Source: Plantactinospora mayteni (GTDB taxonomy: Bacteria > Actinomycetota > Actinomycetes > Mycobacteriales > Micromonosporaceae). From it: DNA of 64,000 bases. Each line of letters begins with the position of its first letter. Position 1 is the first letter of the stretch. This document shows positions 32,952 to 42,080 of the stretch, piece after piece. The notes below the pieces were generated by a model that ran no database searches, was not told the DNA's origin, and saw only the letters and a program-made list of their open reading frames with translations. The stretch spans positions 248,001-312,000 of the forward strand of contig NZ_BONX01000004.1 in the NCBI RefSeq assembly GCF_016862935.1, written 5' to 3'. The translations under genes and the position numbers were made by a program.

Positions 32952-33500
32952 TCAATCCCCGGCGCCACACGCGGTCCCGTCGTCGTTGCGATCCAGCCCG
33001 TGCCGGTCGCGCCCACCCGTGATCTTGAGCGGCTCGAATCCGCGCTCTCGCAGCCAACCGCACTTGTCGGTCACACCGTCCGGAAACGTCCACGGTACGC
33101 AGACGTCGCGCTCGCCGTACGCGTGGTCGCAGCCGTCCGTACCCTCGGCGATCTCGACCCCGGCGGTGGGCGACGGCTGCGCTCCGCGCGGCTTGGCACC
33201 CGGCTGCTGGGCGAAGGGCTGCACGTACGGCGGCGGCGACCCCACCGGGCCGGTCGGGTCCGGTCCGTCGTCGCGCTGCTCCGGCTCCGACTCATCGCCG
33301 CTCTCCGCCGCCGGCTCGTCGGCCGGTGCCGCCGAGGTGCCACCGCCCCAGAGGATGTCGGGATCGCCGCCGCCGGCCACCAGCACACCGACGACGCCGA
33401 CCACGAGCACGAGCACCACCAGCACCGCCGCGATGCCGAGCTGTCCACGGCGACCGCTGGCCCGCACCCAGCCGGCGACGGCACGGAACCAGCGACTCAT
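32952..33500 (-). CDS. Membrane-anchored excalibur-like protein
   Basis: A 182-residue protein with a basic N-terminus, one transmembrane helix (about 20-45, GIAAVLVVLVLVVGVVGVLV), an acidic Pro-rich stalk and a C-terminal domain with cysteines CDH, VCVPW, KCGW and a closing DRNDDGTACG. The last segment is the DxDxDGxxC calcium-binding pattern of excalibur domains. The ATG overlaps the stop of the radical-oxidase gene (ATGA). A role as an extracellular accessory of the glycan operon is inferred from position. Confidence 0.75.
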   Translation of the reverse strand: MSRWFRAVAGWVRASGRRGQLGIAAVLVVLVLVVGVVGVLVAGGGDPDILWGGGTSAAPADEPAAESGDESEPEQRDDGPDPTGPVGSPPPYVQPFAQQPGAKPRGAQPSPTAGVEIAEGTDGCDHAYGERDVCVPWTFPDGVTDKCGWLRERGFEPLKITGGRDRHGLDRNDDGTACGAGD

Positions 33501-35596
33501 CCGAGCTTGACCCACTTGGCGATCGACGGTACGCCGTTGGCGTTGTGCACGAAGAGCATGTACCAGCCGGGCGGGGCCAGGTTGGGGTTGCTCGTCACGT
33601 TCAGGTCGATGGTGTTGCCGTTGACCGTCATCGGCAGCTCGACGAACCGCTGGTTGGGGTCGGACGAGTGCGTGACGGCAGCCGGCCGGATCAGCGACGC
33701 CCGGGTCACCGGCGAGTTGACGGTGATCCGCTGGGTGCTGCCGTACCCCCAGTTGGTCCTGGCCAGGGTCTGGATCGCCGGCCGGGCGCCCTTGAAGAGG
33801 TACGGCGGCGAGTAGATCGAGATGCGGGTGTCGAACGACCCGTTGCCGGGGTTGTCCCCGACCGCCATGACCCGCCCGTCGGGCAGCAGGAACGCCGACG
33901 AGTGGTACGTGCGCGGCACCGGGTCGGTCGCCATGCCCTCGCGGAACCGGTTGGTCTGCGGATCGAAGATGGACGCCTCGAAGACCGGGTCGGCCCGGTT
34001 GTGCAGCGCGCCGCCGGTCTCGAAGACCGTGCCGTCCGGCAGGAGTACGAGGGAGACGTACATCTTGCCCTGCTCGTCGCCCTGCGGCGCGCCACCGGTC
34101 AGCGTGCCCTGCGGGAGCAGCGGGCCTGGCTGGTATCGAGGGCTGGCGGCCTTGAGGTCGATGATGTCGGTCAGCCGGTGCGCGGTCGCGCCCGCGTCGC
34201 CGTTGCCGCCACCCACCGTCAGCACCCGCTGCGCCTGGGCCGGCGGGAGCAGCACGCTCATCGACTGGTCGCGCTCGTCCTTGCGCTGGAGGCCGGGCAC
34301 GTCGGTGATGGCGCCGTTGCCGTAGTCGTAGATCGACGCCCCGCTGCCCGGCAGGGCGACGCCGAACGTGTGGCTGCCGGTGTAGAAGAGCCGGCCGTCC
34401 TGCATCAGCACCATCGCCGGGTACAGGCCCCACCAGGACCAGGTCTGCTTCACCTCGTTCATCGGCAGCCAGCGCTGCTGGGCGGAGCTGAAGTAGTCGG
34501 TGGTGGTGGTGCCGGTGGAGTCCTCGCCGAGGCCGCCGAGCGAGAGGACGTCGCCGTTGCCGAGCATGGTCGCCGACGGGTACCAGTGGCCGGCGAGCAT
34601 GTCGTTCGTCCGGGTGTACTTGTTGGTGGCCGGGTCGAAGATGTACGCGTCCTTCAGTCCCTGGTAACCCACGGTGCCGTCGGCGCTCGGGTAGTCCTTG
34701 TTGCCGCCCATCACTAGCACCCGGCCGTCGCGCAACTGCACGTGGCCGGCGCAGAAGAGGTCGACCGGGGTGGCGACGTTGGTGAAGGCGCCGGTCGCCG
34801 GGTCGTACACGGCGGTCTTGAACGTGCCGGCCTCGAAGGCGCTGGGGTCGTTGCCGGAGCCCGCGACGAGCAGCACCTTGCCGTTGTGCAGCATCACCGC
34901 GTGGATGCCGCGCACCGTCGACTCGTAGGGCATGACCTGCCACTTGCCCTTGGTGCACCCGGTGGCGTCGCTGCACCCGCTGGGGGTGGGGGCCGGTGCG
35001 CCCACCTCGACCATCGAGTAGTCGTCGGTGGTGAGCGTGCCACGGCTGTAGAGGCTGACGCCCCAGGTGATCTGGTCGGTGTTCGGCGGGATCGGGGGCG
35101 TACGTACCACCTTGTTCTGCCAGGTGCTGGTCGCCGGGAGCGTCGCCGGATCCAGCCAGTACTGCCAGCCGAGCGCCCTGTCGTGCCGGAAGAGCGTGAT
35201 CGCGTTGGCCGCGGTGGTCGACTTGTACCAGACCGAGAGGTCGTACTGGCGACCGACGGTGACGCGGGGAGCGCACTCCGCGTTCTCCTGCATCATCGCC
35301 TTGCGGTCGCCCGAGGCCAGTTTGGTGATGGCGATCCGCATGGCCCGGTTACCAGTGCGCGCGTCGGTCGTCGGACCGGACGTGTACGTGTTGTTGCCGA
35401 ACCCGGACCGCTCCCAGCAGGCCGGGAACCCGTCGGCGCCCAACGTCTCCAGCCCCGGATTCCGGATCAGGTTGGTCGCCGCCTGGGCCGGTGTGGCGAC
35501 CAGACCGATGGTCAGCAGGAGAGCGAGGGCGAGCAGCCGGCCGAGTCCGCGGCGGAGCTCCGGGCTGAACATCGGAACGGCTTCTGCGGGAGGCAC
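33497..35596 (-). CDS. Secreted GlxA-like radical copper oxidase (galactose oxidase fold)
   Basis: A 699-residue exported enzyme. Signal peptide to about residue 39 (TPAQA), a beta-sandwich carbohydrate-binding domain (42-200), a kelch propeller (215-590) and a C-terminal immunoglobulin-like DUF1929 domain (603-699). All copper/radical residues of galactose oxidase align: Cys282 (LFCAGH) and Tyr339 (HWYPSATM) for the thioether cofactor, Tyr564 and His565 (RTYHSSAFLLPDGR), and His643 (VTHSSDPNQR). In Streptomyces the homologue GlxA acts with the synthase CslA on a hyphal-tip glycan. Here it heads an operon with a GT2 synthase-like enzyme and a hydrolase, matching that arrangement. Start GTG 35596 has GGAGA upstream. 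Confidence 0.9.
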   Translation of the reverse strand: MPPAEAVPMFSPELRRGLGRLLALALLLTIGLVATPAQAATNLIRNPGLETLGADGFPACWERSGFGNNTYTSGPTTDARTGNRAMRIAITKLASGDRKAMMQENAECAPRVTVGRQYDLSVWYKSTTAANAITLFRHDRALGWQYWLDPATLPATSTWQNKVVRTPPIPPNTDQITWGVSLYSRGTLTTDDYSMVEVGAPAPTPSGCSDATGCTKGKWQVMPYESTVRGIHAVMLHNGKVLLVAGSGNDPSAFEAGTFKTAVYDPATGAFTNVATPVDLFCAGHVQLRDGRVLVMGGNKDYPSADGTVGYQGLKDAYIFDPATNKYTRTNDMLAGHWYPSATMLGNGDVLSLGGLGEDSTGTTTTDYFSSAQQRWLPMNEVKQTWSWWGLYPAMVLMQDGRLFYTGSHTFGVALPGSGASIYDYGNGAITDVPGLQRKDERDQSMSVLLPPAQAQRVLTVGGGNGDAGATAHRLTDIIDLKAASPRYQPGPLLPQGTLTGGAPQGDEQGKMYVSLVLLPDGTVFETGGALHNRADPVFEASIFDPQTNRFREGMATDPVPRTYHSSAFLLPDGRVMAVGDNPGNGSFDTRISIYSPPYLFKGARPAIQTLARTNWGYGSTQRITVNSPVTRASLIRPAAVTHSSDPNQRFVELPMTVNGNTIDLNVTSNPNLAPPGWYMLFVHNANGVPSIAKWVKLG

Positions 35597-35830
35597 AGCG
35601 TCTCCTGTCGATCCTCGTCATCTGGGCCGCCCCGCAGCGTACCGGTCATCGTCGTTCCGGCCAATGTGGGCTTCCGGCACTCTACGGGTGGAGCGATTTG
35701 CGGCTCGGCGAGCAGAAGACCGGCAACGAGAAGACCTGGCCCGACGCCGACGAAGAAGCACCGCGCGGCGACAGCGCCACAACTTCGTCGGCGTACGCCA
35801 GGCCCGTCCCCGGTGACCAGGTGGAGCAGG

Positions 35831-37756
35831 TCAGGACGCGGTGAGGACGGCGACGGTACTGTCGAAGCAGACGACGATCCGCCCCTGCGGATCGACCGCC
35901 ACCGCCTTTATCCAGCCAGGAAAGTAGATGGTCTCGCCGATCGGATATCCGGTGGTCAGGTCCCAGACGGACAGCTCGCCGCTCCGGGCGGTAACCGCGA
36001 TGGACGTGCCGTCCAGTTGGCCGATGGCGCCGGCGTACCCGTCGGTCGCCAACTCCCGGACGGGTTGCGTGGTGCCGAGGTCCCAGATCTGGACGGGCTG
36101 GTAGCCGGCGCTCCGGGTGAGAACGACCGGACTCCCCTGGCCGACGGCCATGGGCTCGACGTAGCCGCCGTGCAAGCTGAGATGCCTGGCGATCTCCCGG
36201 TTCGTGGCGACGTCCCGAACGCGGATGGTGCCGCTCCAGCCTCCGGTGATCGCGACCGCTCGGCTGTTGATGACACCGGTCACCATGCCGCTCATCCGTC
36301 GGCGTTCCTTGGCCAGCGGCTTGCCGACCTTCGCGCCGGTAGCCAGATCCCACACCAGCAAGCTCCGGTCATCGCTCGCGGTCACGGCTACCGGACGCCC
36401 GTTCACCGTCGCGGTCGCGACCGCGAAGACCCGGTCACTGTGGCCGGTGAACATGTCGATCTGCTTCCCCGCCGTGAGATCCCAGATCCGTACCGTCTGG
36501 TCCTCGCCGCCGGACACCGCCACCGGGCGGCCGTCCACCGTCGCGGTCGCGACCGCGGCGACCGTGCCGGTGTGACCGGTGAGCGGCTCGCCCACCGGCT
36601 TCCCGGTGGCTGAATCCCAACACCGCACCGTCCGGTCCTCACCGGCGGTGAGAACCACCGGCCGCCCGTCGACGACGGCGGTGGTGACGGCGTGCACCGG
36701 GTCGGAGTGGCGGGGCTGGCGGACTTCGTGATCAGCGCTGAGGTCCCACACCCGGACCGTACGGTCGTCGGCTGTGGTGACAGCCACCGGACGCCCGTCC
36801 AGCACTGCCGTTTCGACCCTGGCCCAGCAGCCGCGGTGGCCGGTGAACGACTCACCGATCTGTTCTCGGGTGGCCAGGTCCCACATGCGTATCGTCCCGT
36901 CCTCACCGCCGGAGACCGCTACCGGGCGGCCGTCCACCACGGCGGTGGCAACGGCCCACACCTTGTCGGTGTGACCGGTGAAGGGTTCACCGACCGGCTC
37001 CCCGGTGGCCAGATCCCACACCCGCACCGTGTGGTCGAAACTGCCGCTCACCGCGACCGGGCGGCCGTCCACCACCCCGGTCGCCACCGCTCGGACCGAA
37101 TCCGTGTGCCCGGTCAGGGACCGAACCACTTGTTTCCCGGTGGCCAGGTCCCAGATCCGTACCCTCCTGTCTTCGCAGCCAGCTACCGCCACCGGACGAC
37201 CGTCCAGTACGGCGGTGGCGACCGCCCACACCGCGCCGTAGTTGGTGAGCGGGCGACCGACCTGGACGCCGGTGGTGAGATCCCACACCCGTACCGTCCC
37301 GTCCCGCGCGCCGGACACCGCCACCGGGCGGCCGTCCAGCACACCGCTCGCCACAGCGAACAGCCAGTCGGTGTGGCCGGTCAGGGCCTTACCCACCTGT
37401 TGCCCGGTGCTCGGATCCCACAGCCGTACCGTCCGGTCATCGGTCCCGGTCACGACCAGTGAACGCCCGCCGACGACCGCGGTCGTCACCGCCAGCGCTC
37501 TGTCGACATGCCTGATGGAGAAGGACCGGTGCAGTTGGCCGGTGGTCAGGTCCCACACCCGGACCGTCCCGTCATCGCTCACGGTGACGGCCATCAGCCG
37601 CCCGTCCACCACCCCGGTGGCAACATCCCGCATCCCCGCCACCCCATCGATGTGTGGCGAACCAACGGGTGGGCAGCACACCAACTCTCGTGAATCCCGG
37701 CTCACCCACTGCACGACCCACTCGGTGGCGGCCATCATCCTCCTGTCCACAACCAT
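35831..37756 (-). CDS. Stand-alone 14-repeat WD40 protein
   Basis: A protein of about 640 residues consisting of 14 WD40 units of roughly 43 residues, enough for two seven-bladed propellers. The repeats share VATAVVDGRPVAVSGGEDGT then VRVWDLATGEPVGEPLTGHT; units 1-10 are very similar, also at the DNA level, and units 11-14 have diverged. There is no kinase, caspase or NTPase domain in front as in many actinomycete WD40 proteins, only about 40 leading residues. The ATG at 37756 or one of the two ATGs at 37738/37735 (next to AGGAGG) is the start. Likely a protein-protein scaffold; partner unknown. Confidence 0.85.
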   Translation of the reverse strand: MVVDRRMMAATEWVVQWVSRDSRELVCCPPVGSPHIDGVAGMRDVATGVVDGRLMAVTVSDDGTVRVWDLTTGQLHRSFSIRHVDRALAVTTAVVGGRSLVVTGTDDRTVRLWDPSTGQQVGKALTGHTDWLFAVASGVLDGRPVAVSGARDGTVRVWDLTTGVQVGRPLTNYGAVWAVATAVLDGRPVAVAGCEDRRVRIWDLATGKQVVRSLTGHTDSVRAVATGVVDGRPVAVSGSFDHTVRVWDLATGEPVGEPFTGHTDKVWAVATAVVDGRPVAVSGGEDGTIRMWDLATREQIGESFTGHRGCWARVETAVLDGRPVAVTTADDRTVRVWDLSADHEVRQPRHSDPVHAVTTAVVDGRPVVLTAGEDRTVRCWDSATGKPVGEPLTGHTGTVAAVATATVDGRPVAVSGGEDQTVRIWDLTAGKQIDMFTGHSDRVFAVATATVNGRPVAVTASDDRSLLVWDLATGAKVGKPLAKERRRMSGMVTGVINSRAVAITGGWSGTIRVRDVATNREIARHLSLHGGYVEPMAVGQGSPVVLTRSAGYQPVQIWDLGTTQPVRELATDGYAGAIGQLDGTSIAVTARSGELSVWDLTTGYPIGETIYFPGWIKAVAVDPQGRIVVCFDSTVAVLTAS

Positions 37757-37973
37757 CGAAAAGATCGCGCCAGAGTAACGAGACCGAGTGACAGTCCCTC
37801 GGGCGTGGCGGTGGTCGTGTCCGGCACTGGGATGGGTATCGATCGGTGGGTCGGTTAGGGTTGGCCCGCGACCACGGTCCGATGGGCGTACGCGGGCACG
37901 TTTGTCGTTGCTCGCGGCCCTGGTCCGGGCACGGTTCTGGTGGAAAGCGCGGGGCTTGACGAGGAGGGCAGCG

Positions 37974-38780
37974 ATGGAGCGGCCGGACTGGGCACCCGAA
38001 GGTATAGACCTCAGCAAGGCGAGCGTCGCGCGCGCCTACGACTACTGGTTGGGTGGCTCCCACAACTTCGCGATCGACCGGGAGTTCGCCCGGCAGGCCA
38101 TCGCGGCGGTGCCGGACCTGCGAATGGTGGCGCGGGCGAACCGGGAATTCCTGCACCGCGCGGTCCGCTTCATGATCGACATGGGGATCCGTCAGTTCCT
38201 GGACATCGGCTCGGGCATCCCGACCGTGGGTAACGTGCACGAGATCGCCCAGAAGGTCGTGCCGGACGCGCGTGTGGTCTATGTGGACATCGACCCGGTG
38301 GCGGTGGCACACAGCGAGCAGATCCTGTCCGGCAACGAGTTCGCCACCGCGATCCAAGAGGATCTGCGCCGGCCGGAGGTCATCCTCGACCATCCGGCGA
38401 CGCGGGCCCTGCTGGACCTGGACCAGCCGGTGGGACTGCTGCTGGCGTCGGTCGTGCACGCGATTCCGGACGAGGACGATCCGTACGGGATCCTGAACCG
38501 GCTGCGTGCGGCGCTCTGCCCGGGCAGCTACCTGGCCATCAGCCACGTCACGACCGACAGCCGCCCCCAGGAGATGGGTGAGGGGGCGCGGCTGAGCGGT
38601 CGGACCACCACACCGGTCACGGCCCGTACCCGCGCCCAGGTCGAGCGGTTCTTCGAGGGGCTCGAACTGATTGAACCCGGCGTGGTGTGGTCACCGCTCT
38701 GGCGTCCGGAATCTCCCGAGGATGTCGGGGACCATCCGGAGCGGATGAGTTTCTATGTAGGAGTTGGGCGTACGGCGTGA
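37974..38780 (+). CDS. SAM-dependent methyltransferase, DUF574 type (second copy)
   Basis: A 268-residue methyltransferase of the same family as the one at 10385: SVARAYDYWLGGSHNFAIDR near the start, the SAM loop QFLDIGSGIPTVGN, VVYVDIDPVAVAH and ELIEPGVVWSPLWRPE at the end. GAGGAGGG precedes the chosen ATG; the frame upstream to 37788 is only an open extension. Its stop overlaps the GTG of the following EAL-domain gene, so both are translated together. That coupling may mean a shared signalling role, which is inference. Confidence 0.9.
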   Translation: MERPDWAPEGIDLSKASVARAYDYWLGGSHNFAIDREFARQAIAAVPDLRMVARANREFLHRAVRFMIDMGIRQFLDIGSGIPTVGNVHEIAQKVVPDARVVYVDIDPVAVAHSEQILSGNEFATAIQEDLRRPEVILDHPATRALLDLDQPVGLLLASVVHAIPDEDDPYGILNRLRAALCPGSYLAISHVTTDSRPQEMGEGARLSGRTTTPVTARTRAQVERFFEGLELIEPGVVWSPLWRPESPEDVGDHPERMSFYVGVGRTA

Positions 38781-40579
38781 CCGGCCACCCCGATGCCGGT
38801 TCGCTCGTCGACCGGCACCGTCAGGGCCTGGACACGTTCGCGAAGGCGTGGGCGAAGGCGCTGCACCGGGCGCACTACGTGCCGATCAGCTCCACCGAGC
38901 GGTACCGGATCGTCAGCGCGCTGGCCGAGCGGCTCGTCGGCGGCCTGTTCGCCGAGCCGCCCGACCCCTGCTGCGGGTTCGGGGTCGGGGAGGACCTCGT
39001 CGCCGCCGGGTTCGCGTCTCCGGACGCGTTGGGCCGTACCATCGCGGTCCTGAACACCCGGCTCGCGGCGGACCTCGGGCTGCCCGCCGACGCCGCGATG
39101 TGCGTGCGGCTGGCCGCGCTGCTGGAAGGACTGGCGGCCGGGTTCACGGCCGCGGTGCACGACCGCAGCCTGGACGCCCAGGATGCCGTCCGGCTGGCCG
39201 CGTTGGCCGCGCAGGCCCGCGCCGAGCAGGCACTACGGGCCAACGAGGTCCGCTTCCGGCATCTCGCCACCCACGACGCGTGGACCGACCTGCCCAACCG
39301 GACGCTGTTCGCGGAACGGCTGGACCGCGTCTTCGCCACCGGGCCGCCGTCGAGACGGGTGGGCATGTGCTGCATCAACCTGGACGAGTTCGCCACGGTC
39401 AACGACATCCTCGGTCACGACGTGGGCGACCGGCTGCTGGCGGCGACCGCCGACCGTCTGCGGGCGCTCGCCGAACCGTCGGGCCACCTGGTCGCCCGCT
39501 TCGACGGCGACCAGTTCGCGATCCTGATCGAGGGCACCACCTGCGCCGAGGACGCCGTCAAGGTCGCCGACCAGGCGCTGACCGCGCTGGCCGAACCGTT
39601 CCACATCGACAACACCGAGATACCCGTCACCGCCAGTGCCGGAGTCGCGGAGCGGTCCATCGGGTCCGGCGACACCGCCGAGCTGATCCGCGCCACCCAG
39701 ATCGCGCTGCACTGGGCAAAGGCCGACGGCAAGGCCAGGTGGATGCTGTTCGCGCACGAGCGTAGCGCCGCCGACGCCGAGCGTTACCGACTCTCCGCGG
39801 CCATGCCGGCGGCGCTGCGCCACGGTGAGTTCACCCTCGCGTACCAGCCGTTGGTCGACCTACGCGACGGTCACATCGCCGGCGTCGAGGCGCTGGCCCG
39901 CTGGCACCACCCGCGCCTCGGCGTGCTGGGCGCCGGGCAGTTCATCGAACTGGCGGAGCACACCGGGCTGATCGTGCCGCTCGGGCGCCGCCTGCTGGAG
40001 CAGGCATGCCGGCAGGCAAGCGCCTGGCAGCAGGACGGGTACGGCCTCTACGTCAACGTCAACATCGCGGTCCGGCAACTCCACCAGACCGGGCTGGTGG
40101 CATCCGTCGCCCAGATCCTCGACCGCACCGGCCTGGCGCCGTACCGCCTCCAACTGGAGGTCACCGAGCACGCGGTCATCGAACTGACCGACCAGATCCG
40201 GGCCACCCTCGCCGCTCTGGTCGAACTCGGTGTGCGGATCGTGATCGACGACTTCGGCACCGGGTACGCCAACCTGGCCAACCTGCGCGCCCTGCCGTTG
40301 CGCGGGCTCAAACTCGATGCCAGCTTCGCCCGGCCCGCACCACGGATCGGGAAACCGCCACCGCCGGCCGTGCGCCGGCCGGACGACGCGGCCTTCCTGG
40401 CCACCGTCGTCGCCCTGGGTCACACCCTCGGGCTCACCGTCACCGCCGAAGGCATCGAGACCGCCAGTCAGGCCCGGCGGATGCGCGCCGCCGGCTGCGA
40501 CACCGGCCAGGGCTGGTACTTCGGCCGACCCGTACCGCCGGGCGACATCACCCGACGCGTCGCCGGCCAGCGCCGCTGA
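38777..40579 (+). CDS. EAL phosphodiesterase with degenerate GGDEF domain
   Basis: A 600-residue cytoplasmic c-di-GMP enzyme without membrane segments. Residues 1-150 are an all-helical actinomycete-specific sensor-like region. The GGDEF domain (about 162-330) has DGDQF (243-247) in place of GGDEF, so cyclase activity is doubtful although it may bind GTP. The EAL domain (about 340-595) looks active: EALARW (371-376), EVTEH (461-465), DDFGTG (491-496), Lys512 in LKLDASF and AEGIET all match catalytic positions. It probably degrades c-di-GMP. GTG 38777 overlaps the methyltransferase stop (GTGA). The 3' end is followed by a MITE-like copy. Confidence 0.9.
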   Translation: MTGHPDAGSLVDRHRQGLDTFAKAWAKALHRAHYVPISSTERYRIVSALAERLVGGLFAEPPDPCCGFGVGEDLVAAGFASPDALGRTIAVLNTRLAADLGLPADAAMCVRLAALLEGLAAGFTAAVHDRSLDAQDAVRLAALAAQARAEQALRANEVRFRHLATHDAWTDLPNRTLFAERLDRVFATGPPSRRVGMCCINLDEFATVNDILGHDVGDRLLAATADRLRALAEPSGHLVARFDGDQFAILIEGTTCAEDAVKVADQALTALAEPFHIDNTEIPVTASAGVAERSIGSGDTAELIRATQIALHWAKADGKARWMLFAHERSAADAERYRLSAAMPAALRHGEFTLAYQPLVDLRDGHIAGVEALARWHHPRLGVLGAGQFIELAEHTGLIVPLGRRLLEQACRQASAWQQDGYGLYVNVNIAVRQLHQTGLVASVAQILDRTGLAPYRLQLEVTEHAVIELTDQIRATLAALVELGVRIVIDDFGTGYANLANLRALPLRGLKLDASFARPAPRIGKPPPPAVRRPDDAAFLATVVALGHTLGLTVTAEGIETASQARRMRAAGCDTGQGWYFGRPVPPGDITRRVAGQRR

Positions 40580-40601
40580 CCGCCAGCCCGGTGGCCCTGA
40601 C

Positions 40602-40693
40602 TGAACCTTTTTCCACCTGAACCGCGCGGCGCTCACACACCGCCTCCGACCTTGCGCTCCGACGGACCGCAAGGGGAGGTTGAAAAAGGTTCA
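40602..40693 (+). mobile_element. MITE-like 92-bp element, copy B
   Basis: Terminal repeats TGAACCTTTTTCCACCT and AGGTTGAAAAAGGTTCA match at all but one position. Flanking words GACTG (40599-40603) and CACTG (40692-40696). It follows the EAL gene by 22 bases and is 19 bases from copy C, which points the other way. Confidence 0.88.
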
Positions 40694-40712
40694 CTGCCCG
40701 GACGATCGACAG

Positions 40713-40796
40713 CGAACCTTTTCCCACCTCCCATGGGCTCCGCCGGTGTCGGACACGGTGCCCGAGCGCCACGCGGTTCAGGTGGAAAAGGGTTCA
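40713..40796 (-). mobile_element. MITE-like element, copy C (84 bp, inverted)
   Basis: Shorter copy in the reverse orientation to copy B; its middle differs and lacks 8 bases. Flanking words CAGCG (40710-40714) and CAGTG (40795-40799). Copies B and C face each other in a head-to-head pair before the oxidoreductase gene and could fold into a large hairpin. Confidence 0.82.
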
Positions 40797-40820
40797 GTGA
40801 CTCACGCCATAGTCGGTCGG

Positions 40821-40847
40821 TGTCAGGAATCCGGGCGCTGTCTCGTT
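40821..40847 (+). promoter_or_regulatory. Candidate ECF41-type promoter
   Basis: TGTCAGG (40821-40827), 16 bases, then CGTT (40844-40847), 33 bases before the oxidoreductase ATG. ECF41 sigma factors are known to recognise TGTCACA-16-CGTC, usually upstream of their own operon. Since an ECF41 gene lies downstream, an autoregulated promoter is likely. Confidence 0.6.
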
Positions 40848-40879
40848 CAGGGGGCACGCGAACAGACGGGAGCAAGAAC

Positions 40880-42070
40880 ATGCGGCACCGCATAAGCGTC
40901 CTCGGGGCCGGATACGCCGGAGCGTGCGCAGCCGGGTACCTCGCTCGCCACCTCCACCCCGACGACTTCGAGATCACCGTGGTCAACGCCGAACCCGATT
41001 TCGTCGAGCGGATGCGCCTGCACCAGCTCGCCGCCGGACAGGAACTGCGCCGCATTGGATTGGCGGAGATGTTCGCGGGCACGGGCATCCGGCTGCGACT
41101 GGCACGCGTCACCGCCGTCGACGCCGGGCAGCGGACCGTCACTGTGACCGGCGGCGAGGGCAGCGACCGGATCGAGTACGACAGCCTTCTCTACACGCTC
41201 GGCAGCACTGTCGGCGACCACGGCGTTCCCGGGGTGGACGAGTACGCCTTCCACGTCACCGGCCGGCCAGCGGCGCTACGCCTGCGCCTGCGCCTGGACG
41301 AGTTGGGCGAGGACGGGACGGTGCTGGTCGTCGGCGGCAACCTGACCGCGATCGAGGCCGCAACCGAGATCGCCGAATCCCGGCCCGGCCTCCGGGTCAC
41401 GCTCGCCACCAGCGGCGAGCTGGGCGGTTGGTTGGCTCCGAGGAGCCGCCGTCACCTGCTGCGCGCCTTCGACCGGTTCGGCATCGCCGTCCACGAGCAC
41501 ACCACCATCGCCCGCGTCGAAAAGGCCGGTGCCGTCGCCGCCGACGGCACCGCCTACGCCTCCGACGTGACCGTGTGGGCGGCCGGCTTCGCCGTCCACC
41601 CCATCGCCGCCGCCAGCGGACTCGGTGTCGAGGACGACGGCCGGATCACCGTCGACCGCATGATGCGCTCCGTCTCGCACCCGGAGGTCTACGCCGCCGG
41701 TGACAGCGCCTACGCCATCGGCGGGAACGGTCGGCCGCTGCCGATGTCGTGCGCTTCGGCGGGATTCACCAGGATTCAGGCGACGGCCGCGATCATCGGG
41801 GACCTCACCGGCCACAGGATCTCGAAGACCCCGCTCGCGTACCTCGGCAACTGCATCAGTCTCGGAGGAAAGGACGCGATCTTCCAGGTGGTCGACGGCG
41901 ACGCGCGGTCGAGGTCCTGGTCCCTGCGCGGCCGTCCGGCCGCGCGCTTCAAGGCGTTCGTGCTCAGCGGCGCGGCATGGAGCATGAGCCACCCGACCTA
42001 CGGACTGCCGACTCGCAAGCGCCGCCTGACAACCGCGCCACACCGCCTTGTTCAGGCGGTCGCGGGCTAG
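40880..42070 (+). CDS. NDH-2-like FAD-dependent NAD(P)H oxidoreductase
   Basis: A 396-residue flavoprotein of the pyridine-nucleotide disulphide/NDH-2 class. FAD-binding GAGYAGACAAGYLA (8-21), NAD(P)-binding VLVVGGNLTAIEAATEIAES in the middle, and VYAAGDSAYAIGG for the FAD ribityl contact are visible. There is no redox-active CxxC, which excludes a disulphide reductase, and no clear membrane anchor. GGGAG lies before the ATG. ECF41 sigma genes are typically paired with such oxidoreductases or with carboxymuconolactone decarboxylases, and this one precedes an ECF41 gene by 10 bases, so it is the probable regulon member. Confidence 0.87.
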   Translation: MRHRISVLGAGYAGACAAGYLARHLHPDDFEITVVNAEPDFVERMRLHQLAAGQELRRIGLAEMFAGTGIRLRLARVTAVDAGQRTVTVTGGEGSDRIEYDSLLYTLGSTVGDHGVPGVDEYAFHVTGRPAALRLRLRLDELGEDGTVLVVGGNLTAIEAATEIAESRPGLRVTLATSGELGGWLAPRSRRHLLRAFDRFGIAVHEHTTIARVEKAGAVAADGTAYASDVTVWAAGFAVHPIAAASGLGVEDDGRITVDRMMRSVSHPEVYAAGDSAYAIGGNGRPLPMSCASAGFTRIQATAAIIGDLTGHRISKTPLAYLGNCISLGGKDAIFQVVDGDARSRSWSLRGRPAARFKAFVLSGAAWSMSHPTYGLPTRKRRLTTAPHRLVQAVAG

Positions 42071-42080
42071 CGTGGCCCGC

